A stretch of DNA of 64,000 nt from Cytospora piceicola (GCA_023375675.1 JALQBC010000024.1:186001-250000); one strand, 5' to 3'; shown: positions 30,646-42,595, counted from the first letter of the stretch. Numbers and translations are program-made. Notes: generated by a model not told the origin, from the letters alone.

Positions 30646-33086
30646 TTATTTAGCAAAGTGAAGGTCGTAGCCGAGCCACTTGCGCCTCAAGATTTGGTCG
30701 ACGCTGAGGCCCGGGTAACCGTAGGTAAGCGGCAAGAAGTAGTACCAGCCGAAAGCTACTAGAGCCAGAGTCACCCCACAAGCAATCCATGCGCCCATCA
30801 TGCTGTGACCCGCGAATCGCTCGCGAGCGGAGACATGCTTCTTGGGCTTCTTGCCAGCCTTACTGGTGGGGCCCAATTCTTCTGTGGTGTCGGCATTGAA
30901 AACAAACTCGAGCAGTGCTCCTGTCACGAGTGTTGAAGCAAGATGAGCCGGAAGATAATGATGCAAGAACAGTTGACGACCCATCACGTAGAAGGGGAAG
31001 TAGTGGGTAGCCCACGCCAAGAAGAAGAAACCCGTAGAATTATACAGACGTGAGCGAGTTCCTGTAATCAATTAGTAATTGTCAAGGTGCATAACAATAA
31101 TACTTTACTTACGGTGATCTAAGGCATCAACGCCACGCCTCAGAGAGAACTGATCAGCAGCGAGAATACCCGCGTAGACGGCGAGCAAGCTGCTGGCAAT
31201 CCACCAGCCGACGGGGTTGCCCAAGAAGTAAATTTGCTGCCGGGTGTCGTTCTGAGTCCAGAAGCTGACACCTCGGAGCAGGAATGGCCACTGGTACGGT
31301 TGCGAGGCGTACGGGTGGCTGCTGGTCAACTGGTTGTTGTGCCAGAACATGGATCGCTGAAGTTCGAACCACTTCCTCAGGAAAGGCAGCGTCTTCACCT
31401 TGCGCTCAGGCTTCTCCCGTCGCTTGTGGTCCAGAGGCAGAGAGGGAATGTCCTCAATCAACCACACGTTGGAACTCGGTGCGATCTGCTTGTTGCCATT
31501 GATTTCTTGCTGCTTGTGGCCCCAGTCTGGCAATGGAGTCGTGTGGGTCCACATGGCAACTTTACTGGGGTTATGGATGAGCTTAAAGTGGCTGGAAACA
31601 CTCTTAAACTCTTGGCCGTTCTTGCCACCCTCAATTCGGACTTCGAATAAAGTGTCCTGAAGTCTGTCCCCGTACGCCTCCGCTAGGGGAGCTGTAGTGA
31701 ACTCCTGGTTTGTAGGGTAGTAGGGAGAGGCAACGTCATGCGAGAGGAGGATGCTGTCTGTGACAATGTGGCGGAGGCGAACGAGGTCATGGTTCTTGAC
31801 GGGGTGTCCCAATTTCTGATCGTCCTCGAACGGAATGATCTGCCAGTAGTTGTTGGTGTCATTGTAAGGATATCCAGTGACCTGCTGGCCTTGGCTGGAA
31901 ACTCTGCCATCGTCGTACCGGAGGGGGTACCGCTCGTCATGGCTGTGAAGGTATGCCTTGGTCTCCTTGTGTTTCAAGGTGATCGAGTCATAGTAGTTAA
32001 TGGTGACGGCGTTGGATAGCATGACATTGTCGCTCAGCGTCTCCTGGAACTCGGGAGTCATGAAGTCATCCCCAGGCCCGGATCGGGTCAGCACGGCGAA
32101 ATGCACTTGGAACCAGAAGAGATAGAAGATGAAGGGCATAACAATCAGCCCAAACGCTCGAGCGGCAAAGTGCTTGCTGAAATCCGGCATGCTCAGGGCT
32201 CCGCCAGGACGCTTGACGTCCAAAAGGTCCCACAGGTCAATAGCCACGGCGCACCCAATGGTGACGAAGGCGAACAAGCCAACATACTTGGTCGAGATGT
32301 CGCAAGACAAGGCAAAGCCAGTCAAAATAAGCCACTTCCACCACTTCCTCGAGAAAGGCTCGTGGCGTAGCTTATAGAACTTGATGTAGGCCAACAAGCT
32401 GCAGGCCATCGCCAGAACGAGAGTTGCATCCAGGAGGATCAAGCGAGTCTGGCCGATATGGGCGTTGTCGAGGAGGACAAGACCCGCAGCAACAATACAG
32501 GCGGGCAGGCTATAACCAGATTCCCACATGATCATGTAGGTGACGGAGACGGTCAGGGCGCCGAGAATCGCTGGAAGAGACCGGAAGGCCACGTAGGGCA
32601 CATTGTTCGCAATGTACGAGTCTCCAATGTTCTCGAAGTGGAAGTGCCCATCGTAACCAACCAACCATCCCATAAACGCGAAGAGAAGCTTTCCGAAGGG
32701 GGGGTGAACATCGAAGAAGTAGGTTCGTTGGAGGTAGTACGATGCGAACTGCAGCGGGGCTCGAGGTCAGCAAATGATGTTCTGGCAAGACGCTGCAAGC
32801 ACCATCGGGGTTTCAAGAGTGCCCGTACCTTGCCGAAGTGGACTTCATCGAAGACGACCTCATCGGGGTGGTTGATGCCCCAGAACCTGGTCACAAAGGC
32901 GAGGACGGTGATAATTGCGAGAGCAATCTTGTATGCCAGGTCGGAGTTGTTCGATGGTAGATTGGACGTGAGTAGCTGGTCGAGCTCGTAATCATCAGGT
33001 GCGGACGAGCCAGCTCCAGTCTTCTTACTCGAGCCGGCCACATTTCTTTGGCGCAAGCCCTCCTTAGAAGTCGAGCTTGCGGCCAT
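30646..33086 (-). CDS. pmt2: Dolichyl-phosphate-mannose protein O-mannosyltransferase, PMT2 class
   Basis: Three exons, 33086-32829, 32748-31113 and 31061-30646, encode 769 aa; introns are 80 and 51 nt. Family members transfer mannose from dolichyl phosphate to Ser/Thr of secretory proteins in the ER. Visible features: a short cytosolic N-terminus, a first TM segment, then the catalytic-loop motif PDEVVFDEVHFGK with its Asp-Glu pair split from FASYY by intron 1. Multiple TM helices (GT39 fold) follow, then a luminal MIR region (about residues 330-520, with LRHIVT and LLSHDVASP), and C-terminal TM helices. The signatures MTPEFQETL and the C-terminal KRKWLGYDL-like end (RRKWLGYDLHF) match PMT2-class enzymes, which form heterodimers with PMT1 class. 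Length is close to that of other PMT2 proteins. Confidence 0.95.
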
Positions 33087-34074
33087 GATGGGCCAATGTC
33101 AATGGGGAGATCTGGTAGGAAACAGATGAATGTCAGCTGGCGGTGCTCATAATTCATGTTGTCAGCTGTTCACGGATGCGATAACTTCGTTCGCAGCACA
33201 GCACAGCACAGCTCAACATAGCTTTCTAACAGGAATTGGAAGGTGGGCAGATGCAAAGTTGCATCCAACCAATACCGGCCGTGTGAAGCTGCAGACATGC
33301 GTGGGGGAATGTGACACTTACGAGGATTAGAACGCAGACTGGTGGGAAGATGAAGCTACTGGAGGTAAGTAAAGAGTGTATGAAGGAGAAGGAAAGGTTC
33401 AAGAAGTCATCACATCAGGATACCAGTGTAACGGAACCTTTTTTTGGGATGACCCAGAAGACGACAGCTTGGCATGATCGAGTTCAGGGCGGTGCGTTCA
33501 GCTCCCTACGCCCCTAGTGGCGCCCTTGCGCTCCCTGAAACCGAGTTGAAGGGCCCAAGCTCCCACGATAAGATAAGAAGGGGTGAATGTTCATCACTTG
33601 GTTCCTAGATGAGTATCTGCACTTTACACCTATATAACTACCCAGGTAGGCAAGTAAACCATAGAAACTGACTCGTACCAGTTGGATCAGGCTAAATCCT
33701 AAACACAAATGAGAAAAATGACCGTGGTATGCTGGTATTGGCAATTTCCGTATGCTGTGTGGCTTTGTTGGTTTACGCGTCTCCCCTGAGAACGTTACTT
33801 TCACTAGGGATTGCTTACCGGCACACCAGCTCCAATCGATAATGGACGTGTATGTCCGAATACGGAGGCTTGAGGGGTGCCAGAATTGTCATGACAAACA
33901 CGCCGGAAGCCATAAAAGTGCCTGTTTGAATCATCAACTCTCCAAATGTTTCCCGCACGACGTTTAGCAAGAACATCCCTCTCATCATCCATTGTAAGGT
34001 CGTTTACAGCAGCTCACCATCTTCCTACTCCTCTCTTCACCAAGTCTGTACGCTCAGTCTCAACCAAAGTCAAC
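33087..34074. promoter_or_regulatory. Divergent intergenic region between pmt2 and the RidA-family gene
   Basis: About 1 kb with both promoters. A short CAGCACAGCACAG repeat lies near 33196 and a CTACCCAGGTAGG palindrome-like sequence near 33640. No coding exon is seen. Confidence 0.4.
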
Positions 34075-34632
34075 ATGGAGCCTATCTTCGCCAAGGACGC
34101 CGCCCCTGGTATGTGAACCCCTTCCGAGTGTGCAATCGAACACTTACTGATCGAGAACCACAGCCGCTGGCCCTTACGTATGTTCCCAAAACCCTGACTG
34201 AACCTCGTGGTGTCCTGCTCTAACGGCATATGGCTTTCATAGTCTCATGCCATCAAGACCCCTACTGCCATCTACTGCTCCGGCCAGATCCCCTGTGATG
34301 CCCAGGGCAACTTGGTCGAGGGCACCATTCAGCAGAAGACCGCGGCCTGTATCAGCAACCTCAAGGCTGTCCTGACAGCTGCCGGCTCCGGCATCGAGAA
34401 GGTCGTCAAGGTCAACATCTTCATCACGGACATGGCCAACTTCGCGGTACGTCGAAAATCATGCCATGTGCGGTATTTCTGCCAGGCTCATAGCTAATTC
34501 CGTTGCACGTCGTAGAACATGAACGAGGAGTACGCCAAGTGGTTCACCCACAAGCCTGCCCGCAGCTGTGTCGCCGTCAAGACTCTGCCCAAGAACGTTG
34601 ACGTCGAGATTGAGTGCATTGCGCTGCCTTAA
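34075..34632 (+). CDS. hmf1: RidA/YER057c/UK114-family reactive imine deaminase
   Basis: Four exons, 34075-34108, 34164-34177, 34243-34446 and 34516-34632, encode 122 aa. Introns are 55, 65 and 69 nt. Exon 2 is only 14 nt, yet both its borders have good GTATGT/CAG sites and it restores the conserved AAGPYSHAI segment. Family members hydrolyse reactive 2-aminoacrylate/iminobutanoate intermediates released by PLP enzymes. Visible family residues include GPYSHAI near the N-terminus, YCSGQIP, the helix [21 protein letters not shown] (about 51-72, shown here only by its ends), the Arg of [10 protein letters not shown] (about residue 103-104), and the C-terminal VEIECIA. The length is normal for the family. 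There is no mitochondrial presequence, so it is nearer the cytosolic Hmf1 form. Confidence 0.92.
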
Positions 34633-35180
34633 AGGTTCAGAATGACTTTAATAGGGAAGCTCATTCAAGTGTATTTGAAATCAGATATACAAATTCAAAG
34701 AAAAAAAAAACCAAAAAAAAAACACCACGAGGCTGGTGAACAGAACCAGTGGCATGAGCCGTCCTGCTGTACCCACATGCGTTCCCCTACAAGGAAGAGA
34801 ACAACATTTATCTTATAACGATAACCATGATCACAGGTGTTTCGATCTTCTGTCGTGATTTTATGCATGCACGGATATGGATCCTTCTCGTCAATCTCAA
34901 CCTGAACAACTTGACATCGGGCTTATCAGTGGGGATTAGAGGTTGACTCACGGACTAGGTGCAGACATTCGTCAGCTTATTCAAACTGCAGTGTATCGCG
35001 TGGCCGTGGGATGATTAATTGATGTGCATATCTAGGATTGAAAATGCTTACAAACGCTTCATTACATATTGCTGGTATGCGTCAACATCAAAGCCAACAC
35101 GTACTTTGAAAGTTACCAAGAAACATTCTCTGGAATGACTCACCCTGCGAAGTACCATGCAATAGAGGTGCCATATCTTG

Positions 35181-35211
<31 letters not shown>

Positions 35212-35340
35212 AGATCAGAAGAATGGGAGCCTTACCAGAGAGCCCATCACAAGGAGACTCCAGACATGATCCGGATGAACGCAGCGTTGACCTAATTTTC
35301 TGAGCATCTTACAAAGTAACACCACTAACCCGCGCCCAAG
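34633..35340. other. Intergenic with (TA)n tract upstream of the hydrolase gene
   Basis: 3' flank of the RidA-family gene (with A-rich runs at about 34700-34722) and 5' flank of the hydrolase gene. A perfect (TA)n tract of about 28 nt ends some 130 bp before the hydrolase ATG. Confidence 0.5.
35184..35211 (+). repeat. (TA)14 dinucleotide repeat
   Basis: Alternating TA about 130 bp upstream of the hydrolase start codon. It could serve as a TATA-like element and is likely variable in length between strains. Confidence 0.85.
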
Positions 35341-36475
35341 ATGGTTCTCTCCGGCTTCAACTCGAAGCTCTTCCTCATCCTCCTCGCCTCAGCCCTCACC
35401 TCCGCCCTTTCCTCCTTCGAGGACTGGCCGCACCTCCGCGTTGCTCTCCAGGATGTGAGCATCCACCTGCGCTACTTTGGCACCGGCCCTCCCATCCTCC
35501 TCGTCCATGGCAACCCCCAGTATAGCCTCACCTGGCGATCGATAGGTCCCATCCTGGCGCAGAACAACTATACCGTCATCGTGCCCGACAACCGCGGCGC
35601 TGGCGACTCCTCCATCCCTCCGGACGGCAACTACACAGCAGCCGCCAGCGCGGACGATCTGAAAGCTGTGCTGGACTTCCTGAACATTACGGAGACGTAT
35701 GTGTTCTCGCACGACAAGGGCGCCGGGATTGCTTCTGCCCTGGCCGCGAAGCACGGCTCCAGCCTGGTGAAACGGCTAGGGGTGGCCGAGTACGCTCTCC
35801 CAGGTTTCGGGTACGAGCAGGCCGCCACGCCGGGTTATTGGATGGACCTGTATCAAAACTGGCAGTTGATGTTCTTTAGTGTCCCGGACGCGGCCGAGTT
35901 CTTCATCCGGGATCGTGAGAGGCAGATGCTGGAGTGGTACTTCTACCACGGTTCATACTCGGGCCCCGCGGCGTTCACCGAGGATATTGTGGATCGGTAT
36001 GCGTCGAGTATCTCGAAGCCTGGGTTTCTAAGGGCTATGTTGGGGCCATTTGCGATGAAGACAGTGGCCTCGGATGCGGCATTCTTCCAAAGTACGGTCG
36101 GGGTGACGCCGTTAGCGATGCCAGTGTTGGCATTGGGCGGCGAGGCTAGTTTTTCGGCTCTGATGGAGTCGCTTTGGGGCCCTGTTGTGGAGAATTTGGT
36201 AACAGACGTTGTGCCCAAGGCTGGACATTGGATTGGTAAGTCTGAGTTCCGTATTGTGAGCCCACTGGAGAAATGTGACTGATGGCCGGGAAATAAACGC
36301 AGCTGATGAGAATCCTGTATGGGTCGCGAATCGCTTCTTGCAGTTTCTCGCCGAAGATATTCTACCTCCTGCATCTGTCGACCTTTCTTCCTTGGACGAT
36401 AAGGTAACACTGACGGTAGCGTATTATGGGACGCTGGGCAACCAAGAGCTCGCAATCAACCAGCCTTGGCCGTAA
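35341..36475 (+). CDS. Secreted alpha/beta hydrolase, epoxide hydrolase/dehalogenase-like
   Basis: Two exons, 35341-36235 and 36303-36475, encode 355 aa; the 67-nt intron has donor GTAAGT and acceptor CGCAG. A signal peptide is likely at residues 1-23 (basic start, then FLILLASALTSAL). The fold shows the oxyanion-hole motif HGNP (56-59), DNRGAGDS (83-90), the nucleophile elbow SHDKGAG with Asp125 instead of Ser, and the catalytic His296 in AGHW at the end of exon 1. An Asp nucleophile is characteristic of epoxide hydrolases, haloalkane dehalogenases and fluoroacetate dehalogenases. A cap domain lies at about 160-260. N-glycosylation sequons (NYT, NIT) fit secretion. The substrate cannot be told from sequence. 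The stop codon falls at the edge of an 11-bp tandem repeat. Confidence 0.85.
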
Positions 36476-36521
36476 GATGGCCGTGAGATGGCCTTGAGAT
36501 GGCCTTGAGATGGCCGTGATG
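36475..36521 (+). repeat. 11-bp tandem repeat directly after the hydrolase stop codon
   Basis: Four copies of AGATGGCCKTG, beginning at the last base of the TAA stop and continuing into the short convergent intergenic gap. Confidence 0.85.
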
Positions 36522-36621
36522 AAATCCGCAGGGCCTGACAACACCCACGTACTCATTTCCCAATGCTATATCCACTGAACAGCTGAAAGCCTCGTTCTTC
36601 CTGGTCCTCTGTCCAGCCGAG

Positions 36622-37155
36622 CTACGTCGTGATAGTAATCCAAATCCACCACACCACCCACCAAAGAACCCAAGAGGCTGCCACTCCCACCACCGCTGAG
36701 ACGACCAGCACCGTTTTTCGGATCTGGAAGGCGTCGTCGGCCTCCATTTCCATCAACTTTCGCTGCTTACGGTGGTAGTACCACCTAGTCCCCTCATCAC
36801 TCCCCGCCGGAGCGTTCGGTTTGGTGGGATCAACCCTGACGTACTTATACGGGGTCTCCCGATACACGATCCGATGAAGCCACTGGGGCAGCGCGCTTGG
36901 TTCCTCGGAATGGCTGTGCGCGCGCCTGATGGAGTAGCGGAATTCCACCCATGCTAATGAGGTGAGAAACGAGACAAAGATGACAGGGGTCATGACAAGC
37001 TGAAGCATATGGTTAGCTCTAATGAAATAAGATGGAATCCGAGTATCGGTTGTCTCGGATGGGCTCCAATAGAAGCTTCTCACATTGTAAATGGTGGTGG
37101 ACAGCTTCTTTGGAGAAGCATTCCCTCGAGATTGGGCAGTGGCATGTGACGACAT
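36622..37155 (-). CDS. Small two-TM membrane protein, unrecognised
   Basis: The frame is open throughout, but a 84-nt intron is likely (37083-37000): donor GTGAGA, branch GCTAAC and acceptor CTTCAG, all well placed. Exons are then 37155-37084 and 36999-36622, giving 149 aa (177 if retained). The first TM segment starts right at the junction (LVMTPVIFVSFLTSLAW); the second is C-terminal (VLVVSAVVGVAASWVLWW). Between them is a soluble loop with a basic segment (YYHRKQRK). It has the look of a conserved fungal ER or organelle membrane protein, but I cannot name it. The gene is convergent with the hydrolase gene, 146 bp apart. Confidence 0.6.
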   Translation of the reverse strand: MSSHATAQSRGNASPKKLSTTIYNVRSFYWSPSETTDTRIPSYFIRANHMLQLVMTPVIFVSFLTSLAWVEFRYSIRRAHSHSEEPSALPQWLHRIVYRETPYKYVRVDPTKPNAPAGSDEGTRWYYHRKQRKLMEMEADDAFQIRKTVLVVSAVVGVAASWVLWWVVWWIWITITT

Positions 37156-39087
37156 GATGATTGTTTGGTCACTCGAACCGCATTGGAAGCTGAGGTGAGA
37201 CGTTTGCCCGAGTTCAAGGACAGTGAATTCTGTCTTGGTTGAGAGAGAGTTCTTGAAGTTTTCGCACAATGTGGGCGTTGAAATAATTGAATTTGAATCT
37301 GAAGGACCTTATGGGTCAAGCAGCTGTTTATCGAACCAAGTATGCTTGATTGGGTATACCTGCTCGGTATGTTCGGACGTTCCAAGGATTCCTTTGTTGT
37401 TCGAGATAGTGTACGTACTAGAGTAGGTACTTAGGTACCTAGGTACCTTATACTGCCCGAGTAGCAGCGTAGGCAGATCAAGGTGCCAGCTCATAAATGG
37501 TCGGCATGCCACGTGGATGCGCGAACATACGAGCCTTTCTAGCAGTAATAGCCTTGTACTGATTGTCATACAAGATGATGCCTATATAATGGGGAGGTGT
37601 TCAAATGCCCAGGTGGTTGTAGGCCAGTACCGGTACATCCATCCGTAGTATCCATCAATGGATGGCGTAGCAGATGACGGCGCCCAGCCTGCCACCCAGT
37701 CTGCCGGTGCAGACGCTATCAATTACATAGTACGAGCTCCCGATTATTTACTTATTTACTTGGGAGGCAGTTCTTCCTAGGGTTTCTTGGGTATATATAG
37801 TAGAAGGAAAAGGAGGCATAAATGACCAGAATCTATAATATCAATCATCACATTCCACATTTGCTGGAGTGTTTGGGACTCAGGGGGTTTGATCATCCAT
37901 TGTGCCAGGAAATATCAAAAGGGTGGGTCTGGTCTTGTTTATTATGCGAGCTCTTAGTATAGAGCCTTGTTTTTTAACTAACTGGCTGGGCTTTAAATTG
38001 TCCATTTCACTTGTTCTCTGATATCAGACCTTGGATTCTGTAGGTGTTCCCAAGTCTGAATTATTTTCTCTCATGTGTAGCAACATATGTATATACATAT
38101 ACATATATGCATATATACACACACACACACATAAATATACATCTAGGTATATATGCGCCCGGTGGCAGAAACATGGGTGGCTGCTAGGCCTCTTCCTTTG
38201 CTGGGCTGGTTGCCGTGGAAAGCGTCCTGTAGCGCAGCGCGTCAGAGGTTGGTTGTACAAGGCCCCGCGTCATCAACAACTTCGAAACTTCGATCAGGTG
38301 TATGGGTCTCTTCATTGGCCTTGTTGACCAGATCAAAACAACGCCTCTCTTGGGATGCCCTGTCACAGGCTCCTGCTGCAGCTGGCAGCTCTACCTACCT
38401 AGGTTGGCACAGATAGTAGCCTCATTGGCCTGTTGTCTACACTGATATCTGGGGCGCATTTCTAACCCAATATCTTGCTGGAAGAAAGAATAAACCACAT
38501 CTTCCAAAGAACACCTGGACTACGACACCCTGCGCGCTTTGTTTGTTCTCTTACCGCGCGTGATACTTACCTGAGAGCATCATTATCGTCGGCAACTTCT
38601 TCTGCATTTTTATCCATTGCCGCAGCCGAGGACTTGGTCGACGTTCGTACCTACAGCTGGGGCGACTATTATTAGACACCCCAAATCAGGTACAAACGAC
38701 CTAGCACAATACCCATTTATTGCCCTGGGAAGACTGTCAACTCCGAAACCACAGAACTCGGATAGTGGGAAACTGGGTTGCCTACAGTACGGACACCGGA
38801 TTTGAGAAATGCCTTACCTCCTGTCCAAATCGTCAAGACGGCCGCGTTCACTTCGGAACATCGCCTTTGCCATCCATCAGGCTAATAGAGGTATGTCAGT
38901 GCTTCTGGTGAAACATCCACCCATGCGTATCCACGCGGGCCAAAGAGAGTGAGGTCCCACTGTCTGTCATTTGGCTCGGTAGATCGTGCAGCGCCCCTGA
39001 CGTGTTTACTTGCCTACTGCACATTCAGGGACCTGGCCAGGCCAAGCCACGACAGCACAACAACGTCCTGGGAAAAACCTGCCCAAA
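37156..39087. other. Intergenic region with CCTAGG and CA/TA repeats
   Basis: No gene is supported. Items seen: TTAGGTACCTAGGTACCTTA at about 37431-37450, a TATACATATA/CACACA block at about 38085-38150, and CTACCTACCTAGG at about 38391. The right end is the leader of the She3-like gene; a GTATGT near 38892 could be a 5' UTR donor. Confidence 0.45.
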
Positions 39088-40521
39088 ATGAGAAAGCTCA
39101 TGTTTTCGCCAAAGGCTGGCAAGTCAAACAAGCTGACACACCAACAAGAAGCCCCTAGCCCGCCCAGAACGGCCGAATCCGCCGTTTCTAGACTCTCTAT
39201 CGATGACCAGCCTAGGTCACCCCGACTAAGCATAAGCTCTACCACCAGCAGTATGCCTTCCCACGACTTGAAACCTCAACCCAGCAACCTGTCCGAGCAT
39301 CCGTCCACATCATTGGCCCCCAATGGCCCCGGTGGCACGCCCAGACGAATGGCATCCATACGACCCGTTTCTAGCTTCGATGACGGTCCTCCACCTCCAG
39401 CCGAGTCCTCTTTAGAAGCCTCACCGTCGCTTTCCATCGGTCGCTCAAATTCGGTGGTGTCGAGCTCTCCCAATAGTAACGACAACGACCACGACCACGA
39501 CCACGACAACGACAACGACAGCGTCGCCTCTCCAAAGGCGCAGCCGATTGTCTCAGAGAAGATGCCACGCCTACGACCCAAGATTTCGGCACAATATCTT
39601 GCCCACGCAACAAACGATGCTTCACCGAGATCCATGAGTCCCGGCGCCCCAGCTCTGTCCACTGGTTCTCCACATATGCCACAGAGGGAGAGCAGTATAG
39701 GGGGCGCTGACCGGTCAAGCCCAAAGGCGGCGAATACAGATGGACCAGATGAGGCGACATTCGATAATGCAGTAGGCAAGGCTGCGTTGGGGAAGACTGG
39801 CCGTGTCATGAACAAGCTCATCTCGGAGAACGAGTCCCTGAAGCGCAACTTACAAATCGAGAAGCTCAACTCGGAAGAATCGAGACGGGAAGCCAAGTTG
39901 CTGCAGGACAAGATGGAGAGGATGGTGGCGGACTATGAGAGTCGCCTGCTGGAAGCAAACGTCACAAAAACGCTTCTGGCACGAAAGGAGCGTCAGGTTG
40001 AAGGATTGCAAGCAGCCGTGGAGCTCGAAAAGAAACGGACGTCCGATGCCCAGGGCAGGGAACAAGTATGGAAAGACGAAATGGAGAAAATGCGAGAAGA
40101 GACGACCCGGAAAGTCGAGGATGCCACAGCTCAAGCGGCGCTGATGGAAGGCCGGTATAATGCCATCAGCACTCACTGGAAGGACCAAGGCGAAGAAGTC
40201 AAGCGCGCCACGGCCAAGATGGGCAAGGAAGTAACCCACCTGGTGGCGGAGAGGAAGAAGGACGACGAGAAGATCACAACCCTGAGGGACCTTTGCGACC
40301 AACAAGACGGAAATATCAAGGCACTGCTGCAGCAAAAGGAAGCTGTCACTCAACAGTTTGAGGATTACAAGAAGGAGCAAGAAGATCTTCTCCGAAACAT
40401 CAAGACCAATGCGTCGGAGAGAGAGGCAAGCCATCAGGACATGCTTAATGAGGCCAAGGAGACGCTCGACAAGCTGAAATGGGCCCTCAACGTCAAGAAC
40501 ACGATCGAATGGGCCAAATAA
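39088..40521 (+). CDS. She3-like coiled-coil protein (SWI5-dependent HO expression 3 family)
   Basis: A single frame of 477 aa from ATG 39088 (context CCAAAATGAG); an in-frame upstream extension to 39010 is probably leader. Residues 1-225 are Ser/Pro-rich and disordered, with an Asp/His/Asn repeat near 155-170. About 225-477 is a long coiled coil (many Leu/Lys/Glu heptads), opening with a conserved block (KAALGKTGRVMNKLISENES). This layout fits fungal proteins assigned to the She3 family, which in yeast link She2-bound mRNA to the type V myosin Myo4. The family assignment is from memory of similar proteins and should be checked. Function in filamentous fungi may concern mRNA or vesicle transport. 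Confidence 0.65.
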   Translation: MRKLMFSPKAGKSNKLTHQQEAPSPPRTAESAVSRLSIDDQPRSPRLSISSTTSSMPSHDLKPQPSNLSEHPSTSLAPNGPGGTPRRMASIRPVSSFDDGPPPPAESSLEASPSLSIGRSNSVVSSSPNSNDNDHDHDHDNDNDSVASPKAQPIVSEKMPRLRPKISAQYLAHATNDASPRSMSPGAPALSTGSPHMPQRESSIGGADRSSPKAANTDGPDEATFDNAVGKAALGKTGRVMNKLISENESLKRNLQIEKLNSEESRREAKLLQDKMERMVADYESRLLEANVTKTLLARKERQVEGLQAAVELEKKRTSDAQGREQVWKDEMEKMREETTRKVEDATAQAALMEGRYNAISTHWKDQGEEVKRATAKMGKEVTHLVAERKKDDEKITTLRDLCDQQDGNIKALLQQKEAVTQQFEDYKKEQEDLLRNIKTNASEREASHQDMLNEAKETLDKLKWALNVKNTIEWAK

Positions 40522-42595
40522 TTTTTCGAATCCACCTCACGACGACCAAATCACACTACACTACACCAACGACGCCCTCCAAATTTTCCAATTATCCCAT
40601 AGGAGATCCTTCCCTTCTTGTGAGATATGGACTAATCACCATGTTCTACTGGAACGCCTTGCATTACTGGCAACGTCTTGCACTACTGGAACGTCTTGCT
40701 TCTCGACAACTCGCCTTTCAACAACTACCCACTCCTAAACACGACCTGTTCCCCCTTTGATTTTCTACTACTTGAACCATTTTGCTTGTCTTCTTCGCAT
40801 TTTCGAGACGGAGATACCCAAACCTTCAGACGCATGATGCTGGAACCGGTCCACCCGTATTGACGGTCGTAAAACCGCCAGCTGTTGATACCATTTTCTC
40901 GGCCAAGATCTCATTAATCACAACAGAAGCATGCCGTGGGGGGGGGGGGCAGAGGCCCAGCACGGACTCTGGATATTTCGTTTCTACCAACATATTACAT
41001 GGCATTTGGGCCGACAGCGGCGTTTTGAGCTCGGCCACACCATATCACGGAGTATCTGGGAGTCAGGGCATCTCATGGGTCGAAGGTTTTTAGAGTCAAA
41101 TTTGCATGCCCACCACGTAAGATAAATCTTCGAAGTCAAAGGGCCATCTTGCCGACAGGTTATCTGACACACCTGCTTGATGATAATCATGATCCGCTTC
41201 ACCTGTATTTATAGTTTACACCTTGTCTCTTCTTGACCAGAGACGTAATCAAAGTTCCATATGTAAGGATAGAATGGATGGCACACAGGAAGCCATAGAC
41301 GGAGATAGGAACAAAGAGACCATATCTTGATAAGATGCGCCTCAATTCAGCGGATCCAATCCCTCGACTGTCCAGATGTGCCATCTGACTTCTCATGTGC
41401 CTCTGTCTGCTCCTTATCCTAGCAAGCTGGATCGTTCCAAGCAGTCAGTTTGCTTCCATGGACATTTGCAGATGGTACTGTATGAAATCAACTCGCTTTT
41501 TGATCAGTGTTATGTCTCCTGTTCCCTCTCCAATCCGGCTTTCTTGAACAAGCTTCGTTGTGCATTACAAGCAAAACCTTGGGTGGGAGGAGATGTTGAC
41601 AGCTCTCAGTCATGCCTTCTCTTTCGGATCAATTCTACTCGTATCCTTGTGCTGCCCTCTTTTCTGGGCAACAACCTTGCTTCTGTTAGGGAAGGCACAC
41701 AGCACAATGGGAACAGTTTGCTCACCCATGTCCATAGTCTCTGTGTTCCAAGGTTGTTACCGGTTCCTTTTGTATACCTAAGTATGGTCGTCTACTCTTC
41801 ACAAACTGAACGACAACCCTGCATGCAGACTACTTTCAGTCATATCTTCAACCATCGATTGTGCAGCCTACCATGCATCATAAGGGGCATCTTGAGAATC
41901 TCCCAGCCATAAGACACTGATCGAGCCTGAGGTCTTTCACATGTCACTTTGATTTGGCAACATTTCCTCCAAGACATTCCAAGGCACTGCAATACATAAA
42001 GTCTTACCTGACTCCCAAGGCCAAGCTGCATCTCTTTGCCTTCCTCTCAACTTTGAGGCCCAACAGCTGCTATAAAACACATCGTCTTTCCCATATAGTG
42101 AGTATCCTTCGACTGAAACAGAACAGACGACATTGTCTTGTAAGTCTGTTCTATCTACCCTACGGGAAAAACATACCTTAATATCTTCCACGGCAAGTAC
42201 ACGATCCTATTTGTCTTCACTTGCTTCGCCTGGTTTGAGTTGGCCCTTGATTCACTATGATACCCCCATAATGCATGCCATCTGCCTCTATTAGATCCAA
42301 CATTGAAGGAGAGGGCAAAGATGCCATGCGTTTCTGCCAAGTTTGTCTGCAAAACAGGGTCCACAAGCACACAAACTTCCCTTGTGCCCAAAGTATGAAG
42401 CATCAAAGATTTGGCGCTCTGGACTGTGAAGGTATTCGCGCTTTGGTGCTAGTACTACACCCTGCAAACAAAATTTTTCCCTAACCTGGACCAAGTCCAG
42501 ACAACTCTGCAATCTCAGTGTTGCATCAACTCTCCACCATACATACTAAACTTACCTTACGATCCTCAGGATTTGAACGGTCCCCGGGTACCAAT
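40522..42595. other. 2-kb intergenic region
   Basis: 3' flank of the She3-like gene and 5' flank of the next gene. G12 at 40938-40949. Frames such as 41376-41912 are not recognisable and lack supporting splice sites. An upstream noncoding or coding exon of the next gene cannot be excluded. Confidence 0.45.
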
